Notes: generated by a model from the letters alone, not told the origin. Positions 9,670 to 18,233 are shown, numbered from the stretch's first letter. The stretch: DNA of 56,908 bases from Bacillus methanolicus (GCF_008764295.1 NZ_VTQX01000022.1:1-56908); one strand, 5' to 3'. Numbers and translations are program-made.

Positions 9670-9707
9670 AAACGAACCCCTTTAAAATTATTTTAATATT
9701 TTTAATT

Positions 9708-9736
9708 ATTATAAATTAAAGAATTATCTTATTCAA
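9708..9736 (-). promoter_or_regulatory. Sigma-A promoter of the dpp-ykf operon
   Basis: Read on the minus strand: -35 TTGAAT (9736-9731), a 17-bp spacer, and -10 TATAAT (9713-9708). Transcription would begin about 30 nt before the dppA start. Both hexamers are near consensus and the spacing is ideal. Confidence 0.8.
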
Positions 9737-9758
9737 TGAAATAAAAATAAAATAACTA

Positions 9759-9773
9759 ATTTTTCTAAAAAAT
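9759..9773. promoter_or_regulatory. Candidate CodY box upstream of dppA
   Basis: ATTTTTCTAAAAAAT matches the 15-nt CodY consensus AATTTTCWGAAAATT with three mismatches. It lies 22 bp upstream of the -35 element. The B. subtilis dpp operon is a classic CodY target, so nutritional repression is plausible here. In AT-rich intergenic DNA such matches can arise by chance. Confidence 0.5.
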
Positions 9774-9784
9774 TTGAATATAAA

Positions 9785-9808
9785 GACCTACAGTGTAATC
9801 TGTAGGTC
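9785..9808 (-). terminator. Hairpin, probable intrinsic terminator
   Basis: GACCTACAG (9785-9793) pairs with CTGTAGGTC (9800-9808) across a 6-nt loop. On the minus strand it is followed by TTTATATTCAAATTTTTT. It sits just upstream of the dpp promoter region and may insulate it from the genes upstream. From 9809 to 10045 nothing convincing is seen. Confidence 0.5.
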
Positions 9809-10045
9809 CTAGTTTCTATCATTGCATTTTTTTAAGTGAAACAGCGATAAAAATGCTTGATTTCCTCTTTCTAGGTCAAACGACGAGCATTTATTTCTTT
9901 TTGTGCAACGGAGGGCTCAGCCCTTCTACTTATTCCCCCAATGAGTGGAACTATATTAATTTTGATTTTCACTATGAGTACATTTTTCCAATAAAGGATT
10001 ATACTTAGTGATAAAGATATACAACGACATATAACAAAAATGACC

Positions 10046-10078
10046 GCTGGCAAACTCGACTTGAGCGAGTTTGCCAGC
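10046..10078 (-). terminator. Rho-independent terminator after the 10115-10597 gene
   Basis: GCTGGCAAACTCG (10046-10058) pairs perfectly with CGAGTTTGCCAGC (10066-10078) over a 7-nt loop. On the minus strand the stem is followed by GGTCATTTTTGTT, an imperfect U-tract. It ends the ribCF-membrane protein transcript. Confidence 0.8.
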
Positions 10079-10114
10079 AGCCTAAGTCCTACAATGACGA
10101 TAACTCCACATTTT

Positions 10115-10597
10115 TTATAACTTTCTTTTTGGGTAAGAAAGAATTAGTCTGAAAACACCGCTAAAAATACCAACGAGAACAGCTAGATTGACAAGTGTAT
10201 TTCCCCCAACTAAAATGTATGCAATAACATACAATAGTAATGGTTTCGTTAGCGTGAAAGCAATCATTTTCCATAATAATTGAAATTTTAGTCTTCTCTT
10301 CAACCATTTTCCTGTAAGAACACTTAAAAAGGATAACAGAGAAATTCCAATTACTGCATAAAAAACGATAAAAAATGGGTACAAAATAAGGATTTGGGCC
10401 TTGTAAACATACGCTGGCACCTCATTCATTACTCTAGAACTTTCCTGCAACAAGGTTATTTGTAGCGGTACAACTAGAATCAACAATAATATGAAAAAAT
10501 AGCCTGCTGCCTCCTTTAGATCGATTCGATTTAAACGTACTACTGCTTCTTTTTTTGGCAACAATAAACAATCTCTAAAAATATCTAATTGCTTCAA
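10115..10597 (-). CDS. Hypothetical integral membrane protein
   Basis: 160 residues with a basic cytoplasmic N-terminus and four hydrophobic segments (about 32-50, 70-92, 108-128 and 132-152), ending in a basic tail YPKRKL. The layout recalls small Yip1- or DUF1189-like proteins of Bacilli, but I do not recognise a specific family. It begins 21 bp after the RibCF-like gene and is followed by a strong terminator, so the two are probably co-transcribed. Function unknown. Confidence 0.7.
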   Translation of the reverse strand: MKQLDIFRDCLLLPKKEAVVRLNRIDLKEAAGYFFILLLILVVPLQITLLQESSRVMNEVPAYVYKAQILILYPFFIVFYAVIGISLLSFLSVLTGKWLKRRLKFQLLWKMIAFTLTKPLLLYVIAYILVGGNTLVNLAVLVGIFSGVFRLILSYPKRKL

Positions 10598-10618
10598 TTT
10601 CCTACCACCGTTTCCCCC

Positions 10619-11569
10619 TCATTGAACATCATTACCATTAATTAATTGCAAAATTTTCCCTGCTTCTAATTTATCTTTCTTCATTTGTTCAATTAACGGA
10701 TCCAATCCCTGGAATTTAATTTCATCCCGTAAATAATGAAGAAAGGAAACAGTAATTTTCCGTCCATAGAGGTCATCATTAAAATTTAAGAAATGAACTT
10801 CAATTAAATAGTGAGCCCCATTAACAGTTGGGCGATAGCCAGCACTTATAAGAACATCCCATTTTTTTAAATTGGCATCCACTGTCGCTTGGCCGACATA
10901 AATACCTGGTTTAGGAAGCACATAAGCCTCTGTTAACTCCATATTCGCAGTAGGAAAACCAAGTTTTCTTCCGAGTGCCTGACCACCAACTACTGTTCCT
11001 GTAATGGTAAACGGTCGATAGAGCAGAGCATTCGTTTCCTTTATCTCCCCGTTTCTAATAAAAGTTCGAATCAAACTGCTGCTCACTTCTGCTCCATTTT
11101 CTGTTTCAAGCGGAACGACCATTACTTGAATGTTCAACATTTTGCAATATGCACTGAGCTCCTCAATTCCAGCTTCTCTACCTTTCCCAAAAACAAATCC
11201 TTCTCCAACGATGATTCGCTTCACATTTAAGCTTGCAATTTGCTCAAGGATAAATGTTTTTGCTGAAAGATTCGCATCTTCCTTTGTGAATGAAATACGA
11301 TAATATCGCTGTACTCCAAACTCTTGAAGAAAGCGGATTTTTTCCGGCTCTGGCGTGAGCTTTTCCTTATATGTAACATCATCTGTCAATATCCAAAGTG
11401 GATGCTCTGAAAAGCTCATGACAGCAAGAATTTCCTCTTTTTGTTTGTATATTTGAGCTGTTTCAAGGACCTTTTGATGACCTTTATGAACTCCATCAAA
11501 TTTTCCAATCATTAATACAAGCGGTTGAGAATCATCTGGAGGCAGCGTTTCAACTTCGATTATCTTCAT
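10619..11569 (-). CDS. Bifunctional riboflavin kinase / FMN adenylyltransferase (RibC/RibF family)
   Basis: 316 residues. The N-terminal FAD synthetase domain has the nucleotidyl-transferase motif GKFDGVHKGHQ (about 22-32) and the SSSLIR motif near 167. The C-terminal riboflavin kinase domain carries GRKLGFPTANM (about 202-212) and GIYVG. It makes FMN and then FAD. The length fits full bifunctional enzymes. It is away from the truB-rpsO context of the housekeeping copy, so it may be a second paralogue. A promoter lies just upstream; no FMN riboswitch is visible. ATG start about 8 nt after AAGGAG. Confidence 0.88.
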   Translation of the reverse strand: MKIIEVETLPPDDSQPLVLMIGKFDGVHKGHQKVLETAQIYKQKEEILAVMSFSEHPLWILTDDVTYKEKLTPEPEKIRFLQEFGVQRYYRISFTKEDANLSAKTFILEQIASLNVKRIIVGEGFVFGKGREAGIEELSAYCKMLNIQVMVVPLETENGAEVSSSLIRTFIRNGEIKETNALLYRPFTITGTVVGGQALGRKLGFPTANMELTEAYVLPKPGIYVGQATVDANLKKWDVLISAGYRPTVNGAHYLIEVHFLNFNDDLYGRKITVSFLHYLRDEIKFQGLDPLIEQMKKDKLEAGKILQLINGNDVQ

Positions 11570-11602
11570 TAAAAATACTCCTTATTCATTTTTGAAACTT
11601 TT

Positions 11603-11631
11603 TATATAAATTAGTATAAAAATAATGTAAA
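11603..11631 (-). promoter_or_regulatory. Sigma-A-like promoter of the ribC/ribF-type gene
   Basis: Minus strand: -35 TTTACA (11631-11626), 17-bp spacer, -10 TATATA (11608-11603), about 35 nt before the start codon. Confidence 0.6.
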
Positions 11632-11978
11632 CTTTGGCCATTTGTCATCAATTAATTAGAACATATTTCTCACTCTAAAAGCAACAATCTCAGTTAATAT
11701 TCGTTTTCTCAAAAAGAGTGTCTAATAAAGCATAAGTACCGAAAAAAGGCTATGTTTTTCAGCCAAGCCATTGTTCCATAAAAAATAGTAGCAATACAAA
11801 GGAATTGCTACAGGGATTAAGTAATAAAGCCTTCACCGTGTTTTAGGGAAGCGCAAACTATGAGTGCTGTTCTTTCGAGCCAAGAAACCTAGATGAGATA
11901 CTAAGGTTTTTAGGGGGTAATGGTAGTTACACCAATTTTAATAGTGGTCTAAACAAGAAAAAACTTAGTATCCTTAAC
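11632..11978. other. Intergenic region with repeat relics, no gene seen
   Basis: No convincing coding frame. It contains a copy of the dispersed motif GGCTATGTTTTTC (11748-11760). It also has an inverted repeat with one mismatch, GATACTAAGGTTTTT (11897-11911) against AAAAACTTAGTATC near 11958-11972. The patchwork looks like remains of a small mobile or repeated element. Confidence 0.5.
11748..11760 (+). repeat. Dispersed motif GGCTATGTTTTTC, copy 1
   Basis: Shares GCTATGTTTTTC with copies at 30700 and 49622, all in gene-poor intergenic DNA. A shorter AGGCTATGTT is at 16361. Probably remnants of a degenerate repeat or small mobile element. Confidence 0.5.
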
Positions 11979-12015
11979 AAAAAAGCAACCTAGAATTCAT
12001 CACTAGAATTCTAGG
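11979..12015 (-). terminator. Rho-independent terminator of the second peptide-transport operon
   Basis: CCTAGAATTC (11989-11998) pairs with GAATTCTAGG (12006-12015). On the minus strand the hairpin is followed by TTGCTTTTTTG. It stands 9 bp after the OsmC-like stop codon. Confidence 0.9.
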
Positions 12016-12023
12016 CTCTAACA

Positions 12024-12425
12024 TTATTTCTCAACTATCTCAGTTTGAATTTGCAGTCCTCTTCTAAGTGTATTCCCTATTGTACATGCACGTTCTGCCG
12101 AAACTACGAGCTTATTTTTATACTCTGGAGAAAAATGCTTAGGCAATGATATGTTCACATTGCATTGTTCAAAACGTGATGGACTGTCACTCGCCTTAAT
12201 CGCATTCACTTCTATTGATATATCATCATCTTGCACTTCAATCCCATCTCTTTCAAGCATTCGATTAAGAACTATCGTAATACATAATCCTAATGATGCT
12301 TCAAACAATTCTTTTGGGTTTAATCCATCAAGATTCGCTGAAAAACTTCCTTCTACTTGAAATCCTACATTATTATAAATACCAACTTTTTCTTGCTCTT
12401 TTTTAATAACAGTCACCCAGCTCAC
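12024..12425 (-). CDS. OsmC/Ohr family protein
   Basis: 133 residues, full OsmC-fold length. The two conserved cysteines, Cys48 (LGLCITI) and Cys114 (ERACTIGNTL), are the pair that act as peroxidatic and resolving residues in OsmC/Ohr thiol peroxidases. The sequence resembles the YhfA-like branch more than Ohr. It follows the OppF-like ATPase by 24 bp and sits before the operon terminator, so it is co-expressed with a peptide importer. Whether it detoxifies peroxides or has another role in peptide use is not shown by the sequence. Confidence 0.85.
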   Translation of the reverse strand: MSWVTVIKKEQEKVGIYNNVGFQVEGSFSANLDGLNPKELFEASLGLCITIVLNRMLERDGIEVQDDDISIEVNAIKASDSPSRFEQCNVNISLPKHFSPEYKNKLVVSAERACTIGNTLRRGLQIQTEIVEK

Positions 12426-12449
12426 TCCTTCAAATACTTGTCCTAAAAG

Positions 12450-13445
12450 TTATTCATATAAATGACATGCAACATAATGATCTTGTTTCATCTCTTTTCG
12501 CTGTGGCACTTCGATTCGGCATTTTTCCAGTGCAAATGGACAACGAGTATGAAACATGCAGCCTGATGGAGGATTTAATGGAGAGGGAATTTCTCCTTTC
12601 AAAACAATTCGCTCCCTTTTTCCAGCGCGATTCGTACGCGGTACAGCGGAAAATAATGCCTGTGTATAAGGATGAAGAGGCCTTGCAAAAATGTCTTCAT
12701 TTCGACCCTCTTCAACGATATTTCCAAGATACATGACCCCAATTCGGTCTGATATATGCCTGACAACACTTATATCGTGGGTAATGAAAAGATAAGTTAA
12801 ATGCAAATCATCCTGTAATTTCTGCAATAGATTAATTACTTGAGATTGAATTGATACATCGAGTGCAGATACCGGTTCATCGCAAATAACAATTTTCGGA
12901 TTGACAACCAGCGCCCTTGCTAACCCGATTCGTTGTCTTTGACCACCGGAAAATTCATGAGGAAAGCGGTAATAATGCTCCATACCTAAGCCAACTTTTT
13001 CTAAAATATCAAAAACCCGTTCTCTTCTTTCGTTTTTATTGACATTGGTATGGATCATTAATGGCTCCTCTAATATTTTTCCAATTCGCTTTCTCGGATT
13101 TAAAGATGAGTATGGGTCCTGAAACACCATTTGTATATCTTTCCGCAAAAGGCGAACTTCCTTCTTCGAAGCTTGAAAAATATCTTTATCTTGAAAAAAC
13201 ACCTTCCCATTCGTTGGTTCAGTTAATCTCAAAATCGTACGCCCGGTTGTACTTTTACCAGATCCAGATTCTCCAACAAGACCATAGGTCTCTCCCTCAT
13301 ACAGCTTAAGTGTCACATCATTTACGGCTTTTACCTGTCCTTTTATTCCCCCTAAACGTCCAAATGGACCGGTAACAGGAAAGTATTTTTTCAAATTTTG
13401 AACTTCTAAAATGGGGTCGAGAGTTCTATTCGTTTGATGATTCAT
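12450..13445 (-). CDS. Peptide ABC transporter ATP-binding protein (OppF/DppF type), system 2
   Basis: 331 residues. Walker A GESGSGKST, Q-loop QMVFQDPYSSLNPR, signature [15 protein letters not shown], Walker [13 protein letters not shown] and the C-terminal NPPSGCMFHTRCP extension are all present. The start is set at the ATG at 13445, behind a perfect AAAAAGGAGG; the frame stays open for 58 more codons inside the upstream gene but that part is not ATPase-like. It overlaps the preceding DppD-type gene by 20 bp. It forms the ATPase pair with 13426-14442. Confidence 0.92.
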   Translation of the reverse strand: MNHQTNRTLDPILEVQNLKKYFPVTGPFGRLGGIKGQVKAVNDVTLKLYEGETYGLVGESGSGKSTTGRTILRLTEPTNGKVFFQDKDIFQASKKEVRLLRKDIQMVFQDPYSSLNPRKRIGKILEEPLMIHTNVNKNERRERVFDILEKVGLGMEHYYRFPHEFSGGQRQRIGLARALVVNPKIVICDEPVSALDVSIQSQVINLLQKLQDDLHLTYLFITHDISVVRHISDRIGVMYLGNIVEEGRNEDIFARPLHPYTQALFSAVPRTNRAGKRERIVLKGEIPSPLNPPSGCMFHTRCPFALEKCRIEVPQRKEMKQDHYVACHLYE

Positions 13446-14442
13446 GAACAGCCTCCTTTTTGAGGATCTCTTTGTAATGCCAGCACCTAACCTTTTGAGT
13501 TGGACTATAGGCCTCCAATTCTGGAGCCTGTTCCTTGCAAAGCTCATCTGCATATGGACAGCGCGAGGCAAAACGACACCCGTGCGGAACTTTTTGCAAA
13601 GAAGGTACTGTTCCATCAATGGTATAAAGCTTTTGTAAACGCTCCCCTTCCAATTGTGGAATAGATTTAATCAAGCCCCTTGTATATGGATGAAGCGGCT
13701 CTGAAAAAAGGCAATCCGTATCCGTCTCCTCCACAATCTGACCAAGGTACATGACCATCACCCGAGTACAGATTTCAGCAACAACCCCTAAATCATGCGT
13801 GATGAAAATAACCCCCATGCCAAGCTGAGCATTTAACTCAGCGATTAAATCTAATATTTGCGCTTGAATCGTAACATCCAAGGCTGTTGTTGGTTCATCT
13901 GCTATTAATAATTTGGGCTGACACGAAAGGGCGATCGCGATCATAACCCGTTGCTGCATTCCTCCGGACAATTGATGCGGATATTCATTTATCCTCTTTT
14001 CTGGTGCAGGGATCCCTGTCAATCTAAGCATTTCAATTGCCTTTTGCTGTGCTTCTCTCTTATTGAGATTTTGGTGGATCATTAAAGACTCGCGAATTTG
14101 ATCACCAATCGTATACACAGGGTTTAAAGAGCTGAGTGGATCTTGAAAGATCATCGAAAGATCATTGCCACGAATTTTCTGCATCATTGCTTTCGATAAG
14201 TTTAATAGATTTTCACCTTGAAAAAGAATTTCACCCTCATACTTAGCCGTGTATTTTTCATCGTATAGCCGCATTATCGACTGTGACATTACGCTCTTTC
14301 CACAGCCTGATTCTCCGACTACACCTACAATTTCGCCTTCATTCAGATGGAATGTGATTCCATCTACTGCCGTTATTTGGCCACGTTCGGTATGAAAATG
14401 AGTTTTTAAATTCTTTACTTCTAAAAGAGGCCTCTTCTCCAT
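13426..14442 (-). CDS. Peptide ABC transporter ATP-binding protein (OppD/DppD type), system 2
   Basis: 338 residues with Walker [22 protein letters not shown]-loop, signature LSGGMQQRVMIAIAL, Walker B LLIADEPTTALD and the oligopeptide C-terminal region VPHGCRFASRCPYADELC. It lies 24 bp after the permease gene at 14467 and starts at an ATG behind AAGGAGG. It works as a heterodimer with the OppF-type ATPase encoded next. Confidence 0.93.
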   Translation of the reverse strand: MEKRPLLEVKNLKTHFHTERGQITAVDGITFHLNEGEIVGVVGESGCGKSVMSQSIMRLYDEKYTAKYEGEILFQGENLLNLSKAMMQKIRGNDLSMIFQDPLSSLNPVYTIGDQIRESLMIHQNLNKREAQQKAIEMLRLTGIPAPEKRINEYPHQLSGGMQQRVMIAIALSCQPKLLIADEPTTALDVTIQAQILDLIAELNAQLGMGVIFITHDLGVVAEICTRVMVMYLGQIVEETDTDCLFSEPLHPYTRGLIKSIPQLEGERLQKLYTIDGTVPSLQKVPHGCRFASRCPYADELCKEQAPELEAYSPTQKVRCWHYKEILKKEAVHESSNE

Positions 14443-14466
14443 TCTTTACCTCCTTCTTTCTAGAAA

Positions 14467-15369
14467 TCATTTAGATTTTTTTCCTGAGCTGTGCGGGTCA
14501 ATAAAATCTCTCAGCCCATCACCTAGTAGATTTAGTCCTAATACTGACAAAACGATTGCCAAACCTGGGAATACAACCATCCACCATGCCTTAAAAATAA
14601 CTAATTTTCCAGCTTGTAAAATATTTCCCCAGCTTGGGTCTGGTGCCGCTATCCCTGCACCTAAAAAGCTGAGTGCCGCTTCTGAAATGATCGCTTCTGC
14701 AAACACAAACGTTGCTTGTACGATCAGCGGAGAAATTGTATTTGGTGCAATATGTTGCCAAATAATTCGGGTCGCACTTGCTCCCTGTGCATGCATCGCC
14801 TCAATAAATGTCTGTTCTCTAATTACCAATGCTGAAGAACGAACAATCCGTGCAATATTTGGAGTAAAAACAATGCTTAAAGCAATGATAACATTAAGGG
14901 GAGACGGACCCAAGGCAGCCATTAATGCGATCGCTAATAAAATTCCCGGAATAGCCATTAAACCATCACATATTCTCATTAAAATATGATCAAGAGCAGC
15001 ATAATAAATAGCATATAAACCGATAATCAGCCCTAAAATGGAGGAAATCAACGTTACGATTAAACCTATCCCCATAGAAACTTGGGCACCATAAACAATT
15101 CTTGTAAGCAAATCCCGGCCGAATTCATCGGTTCCAAGCCAGTGCTCTCCGCTCGGTGCATTCAACCTTTCCGCAACCTTCATTTCATACGGATCATAGG
15201 ACACGAGCAATGGACCAATTAAAGCAATGAGCCCTAATACGATGAATATGAAACAGCCCATCACCATTAATTTATTGGCAAAAAATCGACGAAAAAACAA
15301 TTGACGTTCTTGTTTTTTGAGACTTGCTTTAATAGTGCGAGCCCTCTCTACTTCTTTTACAGCGGCCAC
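14467..15369 (-). CDS. Peptide ABC transporter permease (DppC type), system 2
   Basis: 300 residues with the OppC N-terminal region, first helix MVMGCFIFIVLGLIALIGPL, the motif HWLGTDEFGRDLLTRIVYGAQVS, about six spans, EAA-like loop SEAALSFLGAGIAAPDPSWG, and a C-terminal LGDGLRDFIDP. It follows the DppB-type gene by 15 bp with a good RBS. It forms the pore with 15385-16335. Confidence 0.93.
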   Translation of the reverse strand: MAAVKEVERARTIKASLKKQERQLFFRRFFANKLMVMGCFIFIVLGLIALIGPLLVSYDPYEMKVAERLNAPSGEHWLGTDEFGRDLLTRIVYGAQVSMGIGLIVTLISSILGLIIGLYAIYYAALDHILMRICDGLMAIPGILLAIALMAALGPSPLNVIIALSIVFTPNIARIVRSSALVIREQTFIEAMHAQGASATRIIWQHIAPNTISPLIVQATFVFAEAIISEAALSFLGAGIAAPDPSWGNILQAGKLVIFKAWWMVVFPGLAIVLSVLGLNLLGDGLRDFIDPHSSGKKSK

Positions 15370-15384
15370 TCTCTCACCTCCTTG

Positions 15385-16335
15385 CTATTTGCGTTCAAGC
15401 CTTACCCTTGGATCGATCACACCATATAATAAATCCACGATCAAATTGATAAATACATATATTAAAGTCACAAACAGAACAACTCCTTGAATGACAGAAA
15501 AGTCTCTACGTTCAATGGAATTAATAATCAACTGACCTAAACCTGGTAAGTTAAAAATCGTTTCAACAACAACAGCTCCTGTAACCAATGTACCAAAGGA
15601 CTGGCCGATCACCGTTAAAATAGGGAGGAATGCGTTTCTCAATGCATGCTTCGTTATGACTTTATGCTCTTTCACCCCTTTTGAACGTGCTGTTTTCACA
15701 TAATTTTTATTTAAAACCTCCAGCATTGAAGAACGTGTCATTCTGGCGACAAGTGCAGCCTGTATGGCTCCTAATGAAAGCGCAGGTAAAATTAAATAGC
15801 GCAAATGTGTCCATAAACCTTCAGTTAATGGCTTATATCCAGCAATAGGCAACCATTGCAAATAAACTCCAAATGATAACATTAGCAACAGTCCAAGTAA
15901 AAAGCTAGGGACAGCCATTCCTAGTAAAGTTGCCACCATAAGGGCATGGTCGGTGAAGGAGCCTCTCCGATAAGCAGCAAAAATGCCAATTGGAATGGCA
16001 ATAATTAACGCTACAATTTCAGCTAGAATGGCTAGAGAAATAGTTGGACCCAGATGACTCAAAATTGAGTCTAGCACAGGTTCTTTCATGAAGTATGATT
16101 GGCCAAAGTCTCCTTGAAGAACGCCTCCAACCCAAAGCAAATATTGCTTAACTATTGGTTCATTCAAGCCCATTTCTTCATTCAAGCTTGCTATTTGTTC
16201 TTCTGTAGCTTCCATTCCTAAAATAATCGCAGCTGGATCTCCAGGAGTAATATGTACAATTAGAAAGATAGCAACTGATACAACAAATAACACTGGGATA
16301 AGCGAGTAAATTCGTTTGAAAAGATAACTGAGCAA
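15385..16335 (-). CDS. Peptide ABC transporter permease (DppB type), system 2
   Basis: 316 residues. N-terminal helix (YSLIPVLFVVSVAIFLIVHI), then TPGDPAAIILG, a periplasmic segment VLQGDFGQSYF, five further helices, the coupling region TARSKGVKEHKVITKHALRNAFLPI, and a C-terminal GVIDPRVRL. It lies 211 bp after the binding-protein gene, with an intervening hairpin that may reduce read-through. Confidence 0.93.
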   Translation of the reverse strand: MLSYLFKRIYSLIPVLFVVSVAIFLIVHITPGDPAAIILGMEATEEQIASLNEEMGLNEPIVKQYLLWVGGVLQGDFGQSYFMKEPVLDSILSHLGPTISLAILAEIVALIIAIPIGIFAAYRRGSFTDHALMVATLLGMAVPSFLLGLLLMLSFGVYLQWLPIAGYKPLTEGLWTHLRYLILPALSLGAIQAALVARMTRSSMLEVLNKNYVKTARSKGVKEHKVITKHALRNAFLPILTVIGQSFGTLVTGAVVVETIFNLPGLGQLIINSIERRDFSVIQGVVLFVTLIYVFINLIVDLLYGVIDPRVRLERK

Positions 16336-16491
16336 AGGAATCCCTCCTTTCTAAAAAATAAGGCTATGTTATGTTGGTGTTGATTTTTGGCCATTTTTTC
16401 CCCTTTCAGTCATACTAAAAAGGCGTACGGTTCAATGCTTCAAGCTAATTGAGCCAAAAATCGTTCTTTCACCATTTTTTTGCATCGCTAA

Positions 16492-16544
16492 TAATAAAAA
16501 AGAATGCATTAATCCTCCATCGCAAACAAGCAATGGAGGATTAA
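16492..16544 (-). terminator. Hairpin with T-run between binding-protein and permease genes
   Basis: TTAATCCTCCAT (16509-16520) pairs perfectly with ATGGAGGATTAA (16533-16544). On the minus strand the stem is followed by GCATTCTTTTTTATTATTA. It stands 2 bp after the binding-protein stop codon. As no promoter is obvious between it and the permease genes, it probably acts as a leaky terminator or RNA-stabilising hairpin that raises binding-protein mRNA over the membrane components. The rest of 16336-16491 contains the motif AGGCTATGTT (16361-16370) but no gene. Confidence 0.75.
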
Positions 16545-16546
16545 TT

Positions 16547-18124
16547 CTATTCGAGCACTTTCGTATTCCAAATGACTGGAGCTTCAAATACCTCAAAACC
16601 TTCAAGTTTATCAGTTGTCGCTAAAATGCTGTTATATTGACCAATAACTGTGGAAGAAAGAGTTTCATATAAATATCCTTGCAATTCGTCCCACTTCGCC
16701 TTCGCTTCTTCTGGACTACCCGCTGCTCTAATTTGCATCAATAACTCTGCAACATTTGCGTCATTTAATCCTGCCCAATCAGGATTAACAGCTAATAGCT
16801 GCGGCGGTGTTAATTGGTAACCATTGCTTGTGATAAAAATATCCCATTTGCTCAAGTCATTCTTTGTTTCCAAGAAAGTTGGAAAATCATAGTTTTCTAT
16901 TTTTACATTTAAGCCCAATTGTCTTAATTGTTCTTGCACAACAGTAGTGGCTGTATACATTTCAGCATAATCTTGCGTAGTTAATAAAGTAATTTCCTCA
17001 CCATTGTAGCCAGCATCCGCTAAGAGTGTCTTAGCTTTCTCAAGGTCTGCCTGATTATAATAATCTTTACCGGCATCACTAGCCCACTGAATTTGATTTG
17101 GATTCATATAACTTGGATCTAAGCTATACAACTCTTCATCGACAAAGCTCGCTAGCAAAATTTCATCCATATTAAATGCAGTATTTATCGCTTGACGAAT
17201 ATTTACATCTGCCAACACACCTTCGTTAGTGTTAAAAAACATCGTCAGCGTTCCTCCAACAAATGTATACACATTTATATCATCGATGCTATTCAATTGC
17301 TCGTAGCTTTCTGTTGGAATGCTATCGGCAATATCATATTCACCAGTTTGAATTCCAGCTATGCGTGTAGAATGGTCTGTCACAAAGTGATAAAACACAT
17401 CTTCAACAAACACCTCTTTTTTGCCTGCAAATCCACTTGCTTCTTCGTCAACTGCCTGATACTCATCATATTTACTTAACTTTATATATTGGTCTTGCTT
17501 CCACTCTTCAAATTGAAAAGGACCTGTTCCGATGTACTCAGTTACGCCTTCAGCAGGAGCAGAATCGATAATCTCCTTAGGCATAATGGCTGGGAAATTA
17601 GCCTGAGATGCCATAATAATCAAAACATCCGACGCTGCGTTTTCTAAATTTAAAACTACCGTATACGGATCTTCAGCTGCAAAATTAGCATTTTCTAATA
17701 ATGATTTTGCACGTGATGACTTTTCTAACCAACGATTCATCGAAGCTACAACATCCTCAGAAGTCATCTCTTTTCCATTATGAAATAGAATTCCTTCCCG
17801 CAGCTTAAATGTATATGTCTTTCCATCATCGCTAATGTCCACTGACTCAGCTAACATTGGCGTAGGTTCATAATCTTCATTCAACGTGTAAAGTGTTTCA
17901 AAGATATTACCTGCGATATCTAGGGCAACTTGCGATACAGTCATCGCCGAATCCAGAGTCGGCGGCTGAGCCGTTACGGCAATATCGATTTCATCTTTGT
18001 AGCTAATATTTGCGCTAGAATTGTCATCTGACTTTCCAGCTTTGCTATCATTATTGCTGCAACCGATTGCCGTCAAGGCAAATAGAGCCAGCAAAAATAC
18101 AATCCCCCAAAATTTCCTATTCAT
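16547..18124 (-). CDS. Peptide ABC transporter substrate-binding lipoprotein, system 2
   Basis: 525 residues of the SBP_bac_5 family. Lipoprotein signal with lipobox AIGC (Cys about 22) followed by a short polar linker. Family hallmarks are QPPTLDSAMTVS near the mature N-terminus and SVDISDDGKTYTFKLREGILFHNG. First gene of the operon; ATG behind AGGAGGGAATAC. It delivers an oligo- or dipeptide to the DppBC-like pore; the exact substrate, which in this family can also be nickel or other solutes, cannot be read from sequence. Confidence 0.92.
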   Translation of the reverse strand: MNRKFWGIVFLLALFALTAIGCSNNDSKAGKSDDNSSANISYKDEIDIAVTAQPPTLDSAMTVSQVALDIAGNIFETLYTLNEDYEPTPMLAESVDISDDGKTYTFKLREGILFHNGKEMTSEDVVASMNRWLEKSSRAKSLLENANFAAEDPYTVVLNLENAASDVLIIMASQANFPAIMPKEIIDSAPAEGVTEYIGTGPFQFEEWKQDQYIKLSKYDEYQAVDEEASGFAGKKEVFVEDVFYHFVTDHSTRIAGIQTGEYDIADSIPTESYEQLNSIDDINVYTFVGGTLTMFFNTNEGVLADVNIRQAINTAFNMDEILLASFVDEELYSLDPSYMNPNQIQWASDAGKDYYNQADLEKAKTLLADAGYNGEEITLLTTQDYAEMYTATTVVQEQLRQLGLNVKIENYDFPTFLETKNDLSKWDIFITSNGYQLTPPQLLAVNPDWAGLNDANVAELLMQIRAAGSPEEAKAKWDELQGYLYETLSSTVIGQYNSILATTDKLEGFEVFEAPVIWNTKVLE

Positions 18125-18181
18125 ATGTATTCCCTCCTGTTGATTACAATATTTCAGTTTCCTTATAATTCTTACCTTTTT

Positions 18182-18233
18182 AATAGGTTTTGTAGGTTAG
18201 AAGAATCATAACCTATTGCCTATGTAGTGTCAA
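18182..18233 (-). promoter_or_regulatory. Sigma-A promoter and possible operator of peptide-transport operon 2
   Basis: Minus strand: -35 TTGACA (18233-18228), 17-bp spacer, -10 TATGAT (18210-18205), a near-consensus promoter. Two overlapping inverted repeats cover the -10 and start region: AGGTTA (18194-18199) with TAACCT (18209-18214), and AATAGGTT (18182-18189) with AACCTATT (18210-18217). This is where a repressor would bind. From 18234 to 18451 no gene or other element is recognised. Confidence 0.75.

Noticed and set aside
9871..10053. 60-codon minus-strand frame between dppA and the membrane protein gene
   Set aside because: It reads across the terminator stem of the upstream gene and has no RBS.
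11570..11760. FMN riboswitch before the ribC/ribF-type gene
   Set aside because: The conserved RFN-element core is not present; only a simple promoter and RBS are visible.
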